A program made the position numbers and the translations under genes. A stretch of 64,000 bases of DNA from the NCBI GenBank assembly GCA_016714565.1, contig JADKDM010000013.1:1-64000 (forward strand), read 5' to 3'. This document shows positions 7,554 through 16,942 of the stretch, piece after piece. The notes under the pieces were generated by a model. That model searched no databases and had not been told where the DNA came from. It saw nothing but the letters and a program-made list of their open reading frames with translations. The first letter of the stretch is position 1. Each line of letters starts with the position of its first letter. Source of the stretch: Candidatus Villigracilis propinquus. GTDB lineage: Bacteria; Chloroflexota; Anaerolineae; Anaerolineales; Villigracilaceae.

Positions 7554-8585
7554 CTATGCCCTGTTTTTGTAGAGGGCCGCCAATGCCGCACCAATGGACT
7601 GTGAAAGATCGCCAAGCGCGGCAGGGACAATGCTAATGGAGTCGCGCTGATAAGGCCACAAGTACTCGCGGGCATTCGAGCGCACGATTTCCAGATAGCG
7701 CTCGCGGAAAGCGGTGGTGGTCGCTTCGGGATCCATCAGCCCGCCGCCGATGACCACAAATTTTGGATCGAGCGCCATGACCATATTGGCAACATGCAAG
7801 CCCATTGCCTTGGCTTGGAAGTCGAATAATTCCACGGCGAGCTTGTCGCCTTTTTGCGCCAGTCCGCGCAGGGTGAAGGCGCGTTCCTTCATGCTGAGTG
7901 TTGACTTTGCCAGATCGTGCTCGGGATATTGCTCCAATTTTTCAGCCAGCAGATACTGCAAGCCTGAAAGGCAGGTATAGACTTCGATACAGCCCCAGGT
8001 GCGTCCACACCCACAGGGATATTGCTTAACTCCCAGCAAATGCAGAGGCGCGGGCATGTGACCGCCTTCCATCCCAGCCAGGGTATCGCCGTCCAAAGCC
8101 AATCCATCTTTATTAATGTAAGCGCATCCCAGGCCGGAACCGGGGGCGAGCATGAGGACTGTCCCGTTGCTGTTGCCGCGTGCGTGTTGAGCTTCTGCGA
8201 TACCGCCCATATCGCCATCGTTGCCAACCGTCAATGGGATGGCACGCCCGGCCTTTTCAGCCAGTGCATTGCTGTAGGCAGTATGCACATCGAACCCGGC
8301 AAAGTTTTCAGGCAGGTTGGCCGAACGGTCAAAAACTCCATAGCGCTGGAAAGGGCCGGGAACAGCCAGCCCAACTCCGCTGACCTGATCCCAGCTCAAC
8401 TCATGTTGAGCCAGATATGCGTTGACCGCCTCAACCCAACTACGGACAACGGCCTCAGGGCCATGTGTTGAATTGGTGGAGGATTGCAATAATTTTGTCG
8501 AGATGGTGGAACCGTTGCTCCACACACCGCCTACTTTGGATGTGGTCGCGCCGCCATCAGTGCCGATATAGATCATTTTGCTCAT
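7554..8585 (-). CDS. ROK-family sugar kinase
   Basis: 343 aa. The N-terminal phosphate-binding loop is IGTDGGATTSK, and the ROK zinc motif is CGCGRTWGCIE near residues 192-202. Adjacent are VGNDGDMGGIAEAQ (catalytic Asp region) and the glycine-rich LMLAPGSGLGCAY. ROK proteins of this length without an N-terminal helix-turn-helix are sugar kinases (glucokinase, N-acetylglucosamine or N-acetylmannosamine kinase) rather than repressors. The exact sugar cannot be read from the sequence. ATG at 8585 is the natural start. It is monocistronic, upstream of the valS leader on the same strand. Confidence 0.88.
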   Translation of the reverse strand: MSKMIYIGTDGGATTSKVGGVWSNGSTISTKLLQSSTNSTHGPEAVVRSWVEAVNAYLAQHELSWDQVSGVGLAVPGPFQRYGVFDRSANLPENFAGFDVHTAYSNALAEKAGRAIPLTVGNDGDMGGIAEAQHARGNSNGTVLMLAPGSGLGCAYINKDGLALDGDTLAGMEGGHMPAPLHLLGVKQYPCGCGRTWGCIEVYTCLSGLQYLLAEKLEQYPEHDLAKSTLSMKERAFTLRGLAQKGDKLAVELFDFQAKAMGLHVANMVMALDPKFVVIGGGLMDPEATTTAFRERYLEIVRSNAREYLWPYQRDSISIVPAALGDLSQSIGAALAALYKNRA

Positions 8586-8857
8586 AAGTTATTTTTACCT
8601 TCCACGCAGCATTTTATTTTGATATCGCTCACTTTATTATCGGGAAATTATACCCATCACGGTCGCATATTGCGCCTTTTTACTCTGCAGAAAACGCAAT
8701 TTGTGACCGAGGGTATTATATAAGCGCGTTTCAAAATACCCCGTGTTATTTTCATCCTGTTTTTGTCACTACAAAAAAAACAGCGAGACCAATAATGCTA
8801 TACTGAAAAAAGATACAAACGCGTATCGTTCGGGTTGGCAATATGGGAGTGCATAGC

Positions 8858-9598
8858 ATGATGACGTATTTGAAAAATAAAATCTCCAGCATGGGATATT
8901 TGAAATTTCCGGTACTCATACTATTACTGATGCTTCTCCTGAACTCCTGCGCTTCAATCAGTGGACCGGATATCCCGTCGAAAAAAATATTATTCATCGG
9001 CAACAGCTACACAGATTTCAACAAAGGGTTGGATTATCAGCTTCTGAAATTCGCTCCCAATTCAGATGCAATGCGCATCAGTCCGGGCGGATATACTCTG
9101 CAAAATCATTGGGAGGATGCGAACACGCTGGAAGCCATCCGCTCGGGAGAGTGGGATATGGTGGTCTTGCAAGAGCAAAGCCAAACCCCTATCAACGGCT
9201 ACAAGATATTTGCGGAATACGCACAAAAACTGGATACAGAAATAAAAGCTGCGGGAGCAGAAACCATTCTCTTTATGACATGGCAACGTCCGGACAGTGT
9301 GCAGTACGGAGTCACAACGCAGGCACTATCCAACAACTATACATATCTTGGTCAACAACTCGGAGTCAAGGTCGCGCCTGTTGGCTTGGCTTTTGCAAAC
9401 GCATTACGAGAACGCCCGGATTTGCTTTTGTACTCAGAGGATGGGCATCCCACCCTGCACGGAACCTATCTGGCAACCGCCGTTTTTTACGGGGTGATCT
9501 ACGACCGAAGCCCTGTTGGGATTCGCTACACTTCAGATCTAACTGACGAAGATGCGCTTTTCTTGCAAACCATTGCCGCTCAAACGCTGGGGAAATAA
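8858..9598 (+). CDS. SGNH/GDSL-hydrolase lipoprotein
   Basis: About 246 aa from ATG at 8858, preceded by GGGAG at eight bases; an ATG at 8843 is also in frame but overlaps that Shine-Dalgarno. The hydrophobic signal (FPVLILLLMLLLNSC) ends in a lipobox-like LNSC. Block I of the SGNH fold is LFIGNSYTDFNKG with the nucleophilic Ser, and the C-terminal Asp-His pair is DGHPTLHGTYL. This predicts an extracytoplasmic lipid-anchored esterase or acyl hydrolase. No substrate clue comes from the neighbours. The 8586-8857 space before it holds only AT-rich sequence with a weak TATACT-like -10 near 8800. Confidence 0.8.
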   Translation: MMTYLKNKISSMGYLKFPVLILLLMLLLNSCASISGPDIPSKKILFIGNSYTDFNKGLDYQLLKFAPNSDAMRISPGGYTLQNHWEDANTLEAIRSGEWDMVVLQEQSQTPINGYKIFAEYAQKLDTEIKAAGAETILFMTWQRPDSVQYGVTTQALSNNYTYLGQQLGVKVAPVGLAFANALRERPDLLLYSEDGHPTLHGTYLATAVFYGVIYDRSPVGIRYTSDLTDEDALFLQTIAAQTLGK

Positions 9599-9670
9599 GC
9601 GTAGATATCAATCAAGGTTCGCAATGCTATACTTGTCCAATTCAAGAAAATAAAAAAGGAATTCCTCCCA

Positions 9671-10438
9671 ATGGATCTCAGCATAGTTGACTTTATATTT
9701 GCCGCCCTTGGCGCACTTGCCGCAGGTGCGATCAACGCCCTTGCAGGCGGCGGGACGCTCATCACATTTCCCCTGCTCACTTTTTTGGGCATCCCGGCTG
9801 TAGTCGCAAATGTGACCAATACAGTGGCACTTTGCCCCGGCTACTTCGGCGGGACTCTTGCACAGCTGAAAGACCTGCAAGGACAAAAAAGCAGACTGTG
9901 GATCATTCTCCCTGCCAGTGTTGTGGGTGGCGTGCTGGGAGGTTTTCTTCTTTTGCAATCTGGCGAAAAATTATTTAAAGACCTTGTCCCCTATTTAATC
10001 TTGCTGGCTTCGGGTCTTCTAGCCATTCAAGACCCCGTTCGCGCATGGCTGACAAAGCGTATGGGAGAAGGTCATGGCACGAAATTGGAGAAATTATCCT
10101 GGCTGCCCGTGGGGCTGGCTTCCATCTATGGCGGATATTTCGGCGCGGGATTGAGCGTGATCGTGCTCTCCGCTTTGGGATTAACTCTTGAAGATTCGCT
10201 CACGCGTCTTAACGCGCTCAAGCAGGCTGTTGCTTTCTCGGTCAACGTCGCCGCTGCAATATTTTTCATCTTCTCCGGGCAGGTGCTGTGGACAGTAGCA
10301 GCCGTCATGGCTGTCGGCGCGTTGATCGGCGGGACACTCGGCGGAAAACTGGCTGGTAAAGTAAAACCGTCCACCTTGCGATGGACGGTTGTAACGATCG
10401 GTGTGATCGTTTCAATTATTTACTTCGTGCGCGGTTAA
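9671..10438 (+). CDS. TSUP (TauE/SafE) family membrane transporter
   Basis: 255 aa with about eight hydrophobic helices. The family hallmark GGGTLITFPLLTFLGIP lies in the first repeat (about residues 25-42), and the second half repeats a similar pattern starting at GGYFGAGLSVIVLSALG. TSUP proteins export or import sulfite, sulfonates or other organic anions. A GGAATTCC-type ribosome-binding site precedes ATG at 9671. It converges with the PIN-TRAM gene, overlapping it by 4 bp at 10435-10438. Substrate unknown. Confidence 0.88.
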   Translation: MDLSIVDFIFAALGALAAGAINALAGGGTLITFPLLTFLGIPAVVANVTNTVALCPGYFGGTLAQLKDLQGQKSRLWIILPASVVGGVLGGFLLLQSGEKLFKDLVPYLILLASGLLAIQDPVRAWLTKRMGEGHGTKLEKLSWLPVGLASIYGGYFGAGLSVIVLSALGLTLEDSLTRLNALKQAVAFSVNVAAAIFFIFSGQVLWTVAAVMAVGALIGGTLGGKLAGKVKPSTLRWTVVTIGVIVSIIYFVRG

Positions 10439-11514
10439 TTCTTTTTCTTCTTTCCATTCTCTTCATCCACGCGGCCGAAGATCATGCGGCCTGCCGCGGT
10501 TTGCAGCACCTTGGTGATATTCACTTCCATATATTCGCCGATGTAGTCTTTGCCATTTTCCACAACGACCATCGTGCCGTCTTCCATATATCCCACACCC
10601 TGACCATGCTCCTTGCCCTCTTGAATAATATTGATGCGTAGTCCTTCACCAGGCAGCACAACGGACTTGACCGCATTGGCAAGTTCGTTGATATTCAAAA
10701 CCGTCACGCCCTGTAATTCGGCGATGCGATTGAGGTTGTAATCGTTTGTCAGCACAGGGCTTTTTAATTGCTTGCCGAGCACGATCAATTTATCGTCCAC
10801 TTCACGCACGCCGTCCACATTGATGTCCGAGATGCGGACGAGAACGTTGGGGAGTTTTTGCAGTTCAGCCAGTACTTCCATGCCGCGGCGCCCGCGCTGA
10901 CGACGCATCCCATCCGGTGAGTCGGCGATGTATTGGAGTTCGTTCAACACAAAGCGGGGAATGAGCAGCGTGCCGGGCAGGAAGCCCGTCTTGGCAATAT
11001 CCGCCACGCGTCCATCAATGATGACACTGGTATCCAAAAGAATGTTGCGGTTGAGGTTCGTCCATGAAGAGGAGGAGCCGCCGCCTTCATTGCGTCCGCT
11101 CAACGCGCTGAGCAGACCCATGATATCGCCCTGGCGCATGACAAAAAGTGAAACACCCAGATAGGAAAATATCAAAACGCCAATAAACGGCAATATTTGG
11201 CTAAATGGGTTGGGCAGCAGGGAAAGCGGAAATGCCAGCAGAGCGGCAATAAGCAGACCAACGACCAAACCGGTCAACGCGGCGAACAGGCTTTCAGCCG
11301 CCAAACGCCCAAGCAGGGAACGTAAGGCGCGGGCAGGTCGGGTGGTAAAGTATGGGGTAAGGATCAAACCCGCCAGTGCGCCGACCAGCCCAAAGACAAG
11401 TGTGGTGCGAACTGCATCTTCAGGAGTAAACCTCGAAATGTCAAATCCCAAATATCCCCCGGATATCGCCAGAACCACCATCCCAACAAGACGCAAAACA
11501 AATTCAAAACTCAT
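10435..11514 (-). CDS. PIN-TRAM domain membrane protein (YacL-like)
   Basis: 359 aa from ATG at 11514, which has AAGGAG six bases upstream. Four N-terminal membrane segments (about residues 1-130) are followed by a PIN nuclease domain (LLDTSVIIDGRVADI, with acidic D..., E in FVLNELQYIADS, and D in VREVDDKLI and LTNDYNL) and a C-terminal TRAM domain (VGYMEDGTMVVVENG). This is the conserved YacL architecture of Firmicutes and Chloroflexota. The metal-binding acidic residues look intact, so RNase activity is plausible, but the cellular role is not established. A short KKKK tail ends the protein. Confidence 0.9.
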   Translation of the reverse strand: MSFEFVLRLVGMVVLAISGGYLGFDISRFTPEDAVRTTLVFGLVGALAGLILTPYFTTRPARALRSLLGRLAAESLFAALTGLVVGLLIAALLAFPLSLLPNPFSQILPFIGVLIFSYLGVSLFVMRQGDIMGLLSALSGRNEGGGSSSSWTNLNRNILLDTSVIIDGRVADIAKTGFLPGTLLIPRFVLNELQYIADSPDGMRRQRGRRGMEVLAELQKLPNVLVRISDINVDGVREVDDKLIVLGKQLKSPVLTNDYNLNRIAELQGVTVLNINELANAVKSVVLPGEGLRINIIQEGKEHGQGVGYMEDGTMVVVENGKDYIGEYMEVNITKVLQTAAGRMIFGRVDEENGKKKKN

Positions 11515-11705
11515 AATAACTCCTTCGAACAAATGAATGCAAAATAATATTGAAACAGGATAATAGCACGGGTAACACGCCCCGTCAATCGCGACAGTTT
11601 AATCTCTTATAATATTGTTATAATGCCTATCAGTTTCATTGACAGTTTTTTCGAAGCTGATTTCTGCCTCCTTTAGATTTTGCCAGTCCAGTCTGTGAGA
11701 AAAAC

Positions 11706-12710
11706 ATGCCCCTTATTGATACTCTCCACCGCCCCCTGCGCGACCTGCGAATTTCCGTAACTGACCGATGCAACTTTCGCTGTGTGTATTGCATGCCGAA
11801 GGAAATATTCGGCCCCGATCACCAGTTCCTGCACCGCGATCAGGTTTTGACATTCGAAGAGATCACACACCTGACCAAAATATTCGTGGCTCATGGGGTC
11901 AAGAAGATACGGCTGACAGGCGGCGAACCCCTGGTCCGCAAGGATCTGCCTGATCTCATTGCCATGTTGGCCGCCATCCCTGATCTTGACTTGACCATGA
12001 CCACCAACGGCTCATTGCTCCCAAAATTTGCGTCTGCGCTCAAGGCTGCCGGGTTGAAACGGGTAACGGTCAGCCTGGACTCGCTCGACAACGCCATTTT
12101 CAAATCCATGAATGACGTGGATTTCCCCGCGGAAAAGGTCATCGAAGGCATGGACGCCGCCGCAGCAGCCGGTCTTGGTCCCATTAAAGTGAACATGGTG
12201 GTGAAACGCGGAGTTAACGAAACCAGCATTCTGCCCATGGCACACTTCTTCCGCGAGAAAGGTTACATCCTGCGATTCATCGAATACATGGATGTGGGTC
12301 ACTCCAACGGCTGGCGCATGGATGAAGTTGTTTCTGCCGCTGAGATCGTAAAAATGATCAACGCAGAAATGCCACTCGAATCTGCCGACCCGAACTACCC
12401 CGGCGAAGTAGCCGGACGCTGGCGCTACAAGGATGGCAAAGGCGAGGTTGGCATAATCTCCTCCGTCACACAAGCCTTCTGCCGTGACTGCAACCGCGCC
12501 CGCATCACTGCCGAAGGACAAATGTACACCTGCCTGTTCGCCGTCAAGGGACATGACTTCCGCGCATTGCTGCGAAATGGCGCCACGGACGATGAAATTT
12601 CACAAGAGATCGCCCGTGTATGGGGCAAACGCGCAGACCGCTATTCCGAACTGCGTTCCGAGAACACCATCGACCTGCCCAAAGTGGAAATGTCGCACAT
12701 CGGCGGATGA
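11706..12710 (+). CDS. moaA: GTP 3',8-cyclase, molybdenum cofactor biosynthesis
   Basis: 334 aa. The radical-SAM cluster is CNFRCVYC (Cys22, 26, 29). The SAM-binding GGEP occurs in RLTGGEPLVRKDL. The second C-terminal [4Fe-4S] ligands are Cys259, Cys262 and Cys276, and the essential C-terminal GG is present. The enzyme turns GTP into 3',8-cH2GTP in the first step of Moco synthesis. Two overlapping TATAAT boxes (11608-11613 and 11619-11624) lie about 80-100 bp upstream, without a clear -35. No moaC/moaE is adjacent in this window. HAD gene 12751 follows after 40 bp and may be cotranscribed. Confidence 0.97.
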   Translation: MPLIDTLHRPLRDLRISVTDRCNFRCVYCMPKEIFGPDHQFLHRDQVLTFEEITHLTKIFVAHGVKKIRLTGGEPLVRKDLPDLIAMLAAIPDLDLTMTTNGSLLPKFASALKAAGLKRVTVSLDSLDNAIFKSMNDVDFPAEKVIEGMDAAAAAGLGPIKVNMVVKRGVNETSILPMAHFFREKGYILRFIEYMDVGHSNGWRMDEVVSAAEIVKMINAEMPLESADPNYPGEVAGRWRYKDGKGEVGIISSVTQAFCRDCNRARITAEGQMYTCLFAVKGHDFRALLRNGATDDEISQEIARVWGKRADRYSELRSENTIDLPKVEMSHIGG

Positions 12711-12750
12711 TGAAACTCCATAAACATTCCTGAAAACTCTGGAGGAATTT

Positions 12751-13458
12751 TTGGACAAAAAATTCAAAGCCATCTTATTTGATCTTGATGGAACACTGCG
12801 CCACCACATCCCCAACAGCGGGGACGTTTTTTCGGCACATGCCCGCGAGCTCGGTCTGCGCTTCTCGGAAGAAGACAAGACCCGCGCCGAACGCTGGGAA
12901 CATTTTTACTTTGCCAGTTCCCCCGAAATCCGCAAGGACATGAACGAGTTCAAAGGGGATGCCTTCTGGGTAAACTTTTGCCGCAGGAAATTGGTGGCGC
13001 TGGGCTGCAACCCAAAAGATGCCCCACGGTTCAGCGAGCCAATGTCCACTTATATGCGTGATCAGTACAAACCCGAAGTGCATGTCTTTGAAGAATCGCG
13101 CGCGCTGCTAACCTCCCTGCAAAATGACGGCTACATTTTAGGCGTCATCTCCAACCGCGACAAACCCTTCCACGAAGAATTGAAAAATCTCAAACTCGAT
13201 TTACACTTCAGCTTTTCACTCGCTGGCGGCGAAGTCAACTCCTTCAAACCGGACCCCGCCATCTTCGAGCATGGATTGAAAAAAGCCGGAGTCAACGCAC
13301 ATGAAGCGATGTATGTGGGCGACAATTACTTCGCAGACATCCTCGGTTCGCATCGTGCCGGACTAACGCCTGCCCTCTACGACCCAGGCAGTCTCTTCCC
13401 CGAAGCACAGTGCGCCGTCATCAAAAACTTCGATGAACTCCACAAGTTACTAACTTGA
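12751..13458 (+). CDS. HAD-superfamily hydrolase
   Basis: 235 aa, starting at TTG with GGAGG six bases upstream. HAD motif I is LFDLDGTLR (Asp nucleophile near residue 10), motif II is ISNRDKPF, motif III Lys is in FKPDPAIFEHG, and motif IV is YVGDNYFADI. The cap of about 95 residues is inserted after motif I (subfamily IA). A phosphatase on a small phosphorylated metabolite is likely; the substrate is not identifiable. It follows moaA and ends at a strong terminator. Confidence 0.87.
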   Translation: MDKKFKAILFDLDGTLRHHIPNSGDVFSAHARELGLRFSEEDKTRAERWEHFYFASSPEIRKDMNEFKGDAFWVNFCRRKLVALGCNPKDAPRFSEPMSTYMRDQYKPEVHVFEESRALLTSLQNDGYILGVISNRDKPFHEELKNLKLDLHFSFSLAGGEVNSFKPDPAIFEHGLKKAGVNAHEAMYVGDNYFADILGSHRAGLTPALYDPGSLFPEAQCAVIKNFDELHKLLT

Positions 13459-13592
13459 CACGTCACATTTGGTGCGGGAGCCCGCAAGTTCTCTTGCGAA
13501 TGACCGGCATGCCCAGAAGTGAATTTCTGGAGTTCTCCAAATTAGTTAATGTGACATTGTTGAACTAAAATATATTTCACACGGCGCTCCTT

Positions 13593-13624
13593 ACCGCGAA
13601 AGCTCAGTCTTTCGCGGTATTTTA
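13593..13624 (+). terminator. Terminator after moaA-HAD
   Basis: ACCGCGAAAG, loop CTCAGT, CTTTCGCGGT, followed by ATTTTATT: a perfect 10-bp stem with a short T-rich tail. It lies about 70 bp before the malic enzyme gene. Confidence 0.85.
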
Positions 13625-13689
13625 TTGCGAACAACTTACAAATCATACAACAAGCGATAAAATGGATGTGAAGCATAAAGGAGATAACC

Positions 13690-15039
13690 ATGGCCTGGGA
13701 ACGAAACATCATGCGCAAGGTGCGCGTACGCAATTCACAAAAAAAGGGAGTGCTGGGCAAACTACTGACCGCTGTCGCTGAAGCGGGCGGGAATGTGGGC
13801 AGCATCGTCCTCCTCACTGAAACCACCCAAAACGTAGTGCGCGACATCACCATTACCGCCGATGACGAAAAAAGCCTTGCCGCCATTCTGGATGCAATTG
13901 AGAATAACGAAGGCACCCGCATACTGGAAGTACGCGACGAAGTTCTGGAACTGCACCAAAAAGGCAAGATCGCCATCCGCTCACGTTACCCCATCGATTC
14001 ATTGACCACCCTGCGGCGTGTCTACACCCCCGGCGTGGCGGAGGTCTGCCTGCGCATCGCAAAAGACCCGTCGCAGGCACGCCTATACACCAGCATCAGC
14101 CACATGATCGCCATCGTCACAGACGGCACGGCGGTGCTCGGGCTTGGGGATATTGGTCCGCTGGGAGCGATGCCCGTGATGGAAGGCAAAGCCATGTTGA
14201 TGGAAACTCTCGTGGGGCTTTCGGGTATTCCAATCCTGCTCAACACAAAAGATCCAGATGAGATCGTCAACACCGTGGCCGCCATTGCGCCCACCTTCGC
14301 CGCCATCCAACTGGAAGATATTTCCGCGCCGCGCTGCTTCGAGATCGAAGAAAGATTGCAAGCCATGCTCGACATCCCCGTGATGCATGATGACCAGCAC
14401 GGCACAGCCGTGGTCTGCACCGCTGCCATGATGGTTGCCTCTCGTGAAACAGGCACGGACTTGAACAAAGCTGTCATCGGGCAGATCGGGCTTGGGGCGG
14501 CTGGTCATGGCATCGGTCAGATGATGATGCGCCTGACCGGGAACCCTGTCTATGGCGCGGACTTGAGTCCACAGGCGCTGGAGCGATTTGAAAAGATCGG
14601 GGGCATAAAATCCAACATCAAAGAGATCATGGAAAAGTGTGACATTGTGGTGGCAACCACGGGAGCGCCGAATCTGATCAAGCCTGAGATGGTTCGTAAG
14701 GGACAGATCATCCTCGCGCTTTCCAACCCGAATCCCGAGATCGACCCTGAGGTGGCGTTGGAGCGTGGCGCGGCGTTTGCAGCAGACGGCAAACTGGTGA
14801 ATAACGTGTTGGGTTTCCCCGGCATCTTCCGCGGCGCAGTGGATTCGTATGCCACAAAGATCACGCATGAAATGTACCTCGCCGCCGCAAAGACAATTGC
14901 GGAGTTGACCCCGCCCGGCGAATTGGTGCCCAGTCCATTGGATAAAAAGGTGCATCGCGCCGTAGCCCGCGCCGTGGCAGAGATGGCGATCAAGCAGGGC
15001 ATTGCCCGCGCAGAGTATGTGCCATACGTGGACGAGTAA
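13690..15039 (+). CDS. Malic enzyme with N-terminal ACT domain
   Basis: 449 aa. Residues about 8-85 form an ACT-like regulatory domain (KVRVRNSQKKGVLGKLL...). The malic enzyme part follows: RRVYTPGVAEV with the catalytic Tyr, MEGKAMLM with the catalytic Lys, EDISAPRCFEIEE and HDDQHGTAVV (metal ligands), and a Rossmann segment IGLGAAGHGIGQMM. It oxidatively decarboxylates malate to pyruvate with NAD(P). Cofactor preference is not readable with certainty. The ACT domain suggests allosteric control by a small ligand. AAGGAG precedes the ATG. It is monocistronic, bounded by terminators. Confidence 0.93.
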   Translation: MAWERNIMRKVRVRNSQKKGVLGKLLTAVAEAGGNVGSIVLLTETTQNVVRDITITADDEKSLAAILDAIENNEGTRILEVRDEVLELHQKGKIAIRSRYPIDSLTTLRRVYTPGVAEVCLRIAKDPSQARLYTSISHMIAIVTDGTAVLGLGDIGPLGAMPVMEGKAMLMETLVGLSGIPILLNTKDPDEIVNTVAAIAPTFAAIQLEDISAPRCFEIEERLQAMLDIPVMHDDQHGTAVVCTAAMMVASRETGTDLNKAVIGQIGLGAAGHGIGQMMMRLTGNPVYGADLSPQALERFEKIGGIKSNIKEIMEKCDIVVATTGAPNLIKPEMVRKGQIILALSNPNPEIDPEVALERGAAFAADGKLVNNVLGFPGIFRGAVDSYATKITHEMYLAAAKTIAELTPPGELVPSPLDKKVHRAVARAVAEMAIKQGIARAEYVPYVDE

Positions 15040-15060
15040 ATTAGTTTTTGCAAAACAAAA

Positions 15061-15092
15061 AATCCGCCAATGGAAAGTTGGCGGATTTTTTT
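15061..15092 (+). terminator. Malic enzyme terminator
   Basis: AATCCGCCAA, 7-nt loop, TTGGCGGATT, then TTTTT. Perfect 10-bp stem 20 bp after the stop codon. Confidence 0.92.
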
Positions 15093-15102
15093 ATGTAGAT
15101 AA

Positions 15103-15131
15103 TTGAATTCTCGCAAGAAAAGCCCTATAAT
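15103..15131 (+). promoter_or_regulatory. Sigma70-type promoter of the flavin oxidoreductase gene
   Basis: TTGAAT (15103-15108), 17-bp spacer, TATAAT (15126-15131). It sits right after the malic enzyme terminator and 47 bp before the ATG at 15178. Confidence 0.7.
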
Positions 15132-15177
15132 GCTTCAATATTATAGGCAAAATAGTTTAGTGGTGTGAGGTGAAAAA

Positions 15178-16428
15178 ATGAAAAACATTCATACGGCGAT
15201 CATCGGCGGCGGTCAGGCGGGACTGGCAACAAGTTATTATCTTGCAAAACACAACATTGAGAATGTCGTTCTTGAAAAAGCAAAACAGGCAGGCCACGCA
15301 TGGCGAAATGACCGCTGGGATTCGTTCGCCTTGTTGACGCCAAACTGGTCAATTCAACTACCCGGCGCTGATTATGCAGGGAATGATCCTGATGGTTTTC
15401 TGCCACGCGTGCAGGTGGTTGAGTATTTTGAGCGATATGTTGAAAGCCATAACATCCCCGTGGAGTTTGAAACGCAGGTGAATTCTGTTGAACTGCTATC
15501 GGGTAGAAATGCCTATTTGGTCCGAACAGGTGAAGGGGAGTTTGAGGCGAAGAATGTCGTCGTTGCCACGGGGTTATTTCAGGGTCCAAAACTTCCAGCC
15601 TACAGCAAAGACATATCGTCAAAGATCACCCAAATTCATTCAAGCCAGTATCGAAACCCGGCTTTGCTGCCAGAAGGCGGGGTATTGGTTGTGGGTTCGG
15701 CGCAGTCAGGCTGTCAGATCGCAGAGGAGTTATACCAAAACGGGCGCAAGGTGTATTTGTGCATTGGGAGTGCAGGGCGCGCGCCACGCCGTTACCGCGG
15801 CAGGGATGTATTCCGCTGGCTGTTGGAACTTGGATTCTTTGACCGCACAGTGGATAAGCTGCCATCGCCAAAGGCAAAATTTGCAGGCAACCCGCATCTT
15901 TCAGGACGTGATGGCGGGCATACGATCAATCTTCATCAGTTCGTTCGCGACGGTGTTCAGCTGCTTGGGAAAATTAATGGCGCAGATAAAAACACGATCT
16001 ATTGTGCCAATGATCTTAAGGAAAGCCTGGCGAAAGCAGACAAATTTGAGGCCGACCTGGTAAAGCTGATCGACGATTTCATCTTGAAAAATGGAATGGA
16101 CGTACCCGCTGAATCACTGCCAAACCTGAAAGACGGTTATGCGGTGGAAGAAGTCCTCGAACTGGATCTGGTTTCCAAAGGGATCAATACCATTATCTGG
16201 GCACAAGGATATGCATACGATTTTTCAATGGTGAAATTACCCGTTACCGGTGGAGATGGGTATCCCATTCAACAGCGCGGTGTAACAGAACATCCCGGCT
16301 TGTATTTTGTCGGGATGCCGTGGCTGAGCAAATATAAATCTGGTTTACTGGTGGGGGTGGGAGAAGATGCAGAATATATTGCGTCTCATATTGCATCAAG
16401 GCAGGACAACCCTATTCTGTCGAAATAA
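15178..16428 (+). CDS. FAD-dependent NAD(P)-binding oxidoreductase (CzcO/flavin monooxygenase-like)
   Basis: 416 aa. FAD-binding GxGxxG is AIIGGGQAGLATSYYL at the N-terminus, and a second dinucleotide-binding motif is VVGSAQSGCQIAEEL near residue 175. An ATGLFQGPK segment fits the flavin monooxygenase/CzcO group. GAGGTG precedes the ATG. Members oxidise small nucleophiles or act as predicted K+/Cd2+-linked flavoproteins; the substrate here is unknown. The 3' end overlaps the convergent ywbE by 17 bp. Confidence 0.85.
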   Translation: MKNIHTAIIGGGQAGLATSYYLAKHNIENVVLEKAKQAGHAWRNDRWDSFALLTPNWSIQLPGADYAGNDPDGFLPRVQVVEYFERYVESHNIPVEFETQVNSVELLSGRNAYLVRTGEGEFEAKNVVVATGLFQGPKLPAYSKDISSKITQIHSSQYRNPALLPEGGVLVVGSAQSGCQIAEELYQNGRKVYLCIGSAGRAPRRYRGRDVFRWLLELGFFDRTVDKLPSPKAKFAGNPHLSGRDGGHTINLHQFVRDGVQLLGKINGADKNTIYCANDLKESLAKADKFEADLVKLIDDFILKNGMDVPAESLPNLKDGYAVEEVLELDLVSKGINTIIWAQGYAYDFSMVKLPVTGGDGYPIQQRGVTEHPGLYFVGMPWLSKYKSGLLVGVGEDAEYIASHIASRQDNPILSK

Positions 16429-16615
16429 CGATCTCCTTCACGCGCCCCACCTGCCCATCCACCAAACGGACTTTGATGCCGTGCGGATGATTCGGCGAAC
16501 TGGTAAGCAGGTCTTTGACCACGCCTTTGGTGAGCTTGCCTGTGCGCTGATCTTGCTTCAGCACGATCAACACGGTCATGCCGGCTTTGATATTGGAACG
16601 AATTTGTCCGTTCAT
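16412..16615 (-). CDS. ywbE: YwbE family protein
   Basis: 67 aa from ATG at 16615. The sequence MNGQIRSNIKAGMTVLIVLK, then QDQRTGKLTKGVVKD and HPHGIKVRLVDGQVGRV, matches the small YwbE family, predicted to fold as an SH3-like beta barrel. Function unknown. It overlaps the stop of the YciI gene in an ATGA arrangement, so the two are translationally coupled. Confidence 0.88.
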   Translation of the reverse strand: MNGQIRSNIKAGMTVLIVLKQDQRTGKLTKGVVKDLLTSSPNHPHGIKVRLVDGQVGRVKEIVISTE

Positions 16616-16929
16616 GATTCTTTCTCCATGGCTGTCATCCACGGGCGGACTTCGTAGATAAGCAAGCCTGCTCTCACAGCGGGGTCAGCGGCGGCAAATG
16701 CTTCGATCTCCTCTTGAGAAACTTCCTTTGTCGTGATCATCATCCCGCCCACATCAGGGATGAGAAATGGTCCGCCGAGTTGAAGTTTACCCTGCTCGTG
16801 TAATTTCAAATAATGCTGCACATGCTCTCCCACTCCCTCCTGCTGACGATAGTCCACGCCGTATTGCCAGGCAGGCCCAGGCTTGTGAATAACTACATAA
16901 CGAATAGGACGTGCGGGTTGCTCTGCCAT
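16612..16929 (-). CDS. YciI family protein
   Basis: 105 aa from ATG at 16929, with AAGGAAGG upstream. It is a ferredoxin-like alpha/beta barrel of the YciI/YCII type: RYVVIHKPGPAW, an HVQHYLKLHEQGKLQLGGPF segment (conserved His and GG.. loop) and FAAADPAVRAGL (Asp-Pro). The family includes dehydrochlorinases and many proteins of unknown role. Middle gene of a minus-strand string with DinB and YwbE. Confidence 0.87.
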   Translation of the reverse strand: MAEQPARPIRYVVIHKPGPAWQYGVDYRQQEGVGEHVQHYLKLHEQGKLQLGGPFLIPDVGGMMITTKEVSQEEIEAFAAADPAVRAGLLIYEVRPWMTAMEKES

Positions 16930-16942
16930 TACGCTGCCTTCC

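Noticed and set aside
11580..11705. Molybdenum cofactor riboswitch before moaA
   Set aside because: The 120 bp leader is AT-rich and lacks the conserved Moco aptamer blocks; only -10-like boxes are seen.
14083..14955. 290-codon open frame on the minus strand opposite the malic enzyme
   Set aside because: The malic enzyme has clear motifs and its own ribosome-binding site; the opposite frame is a result of third-position bias.
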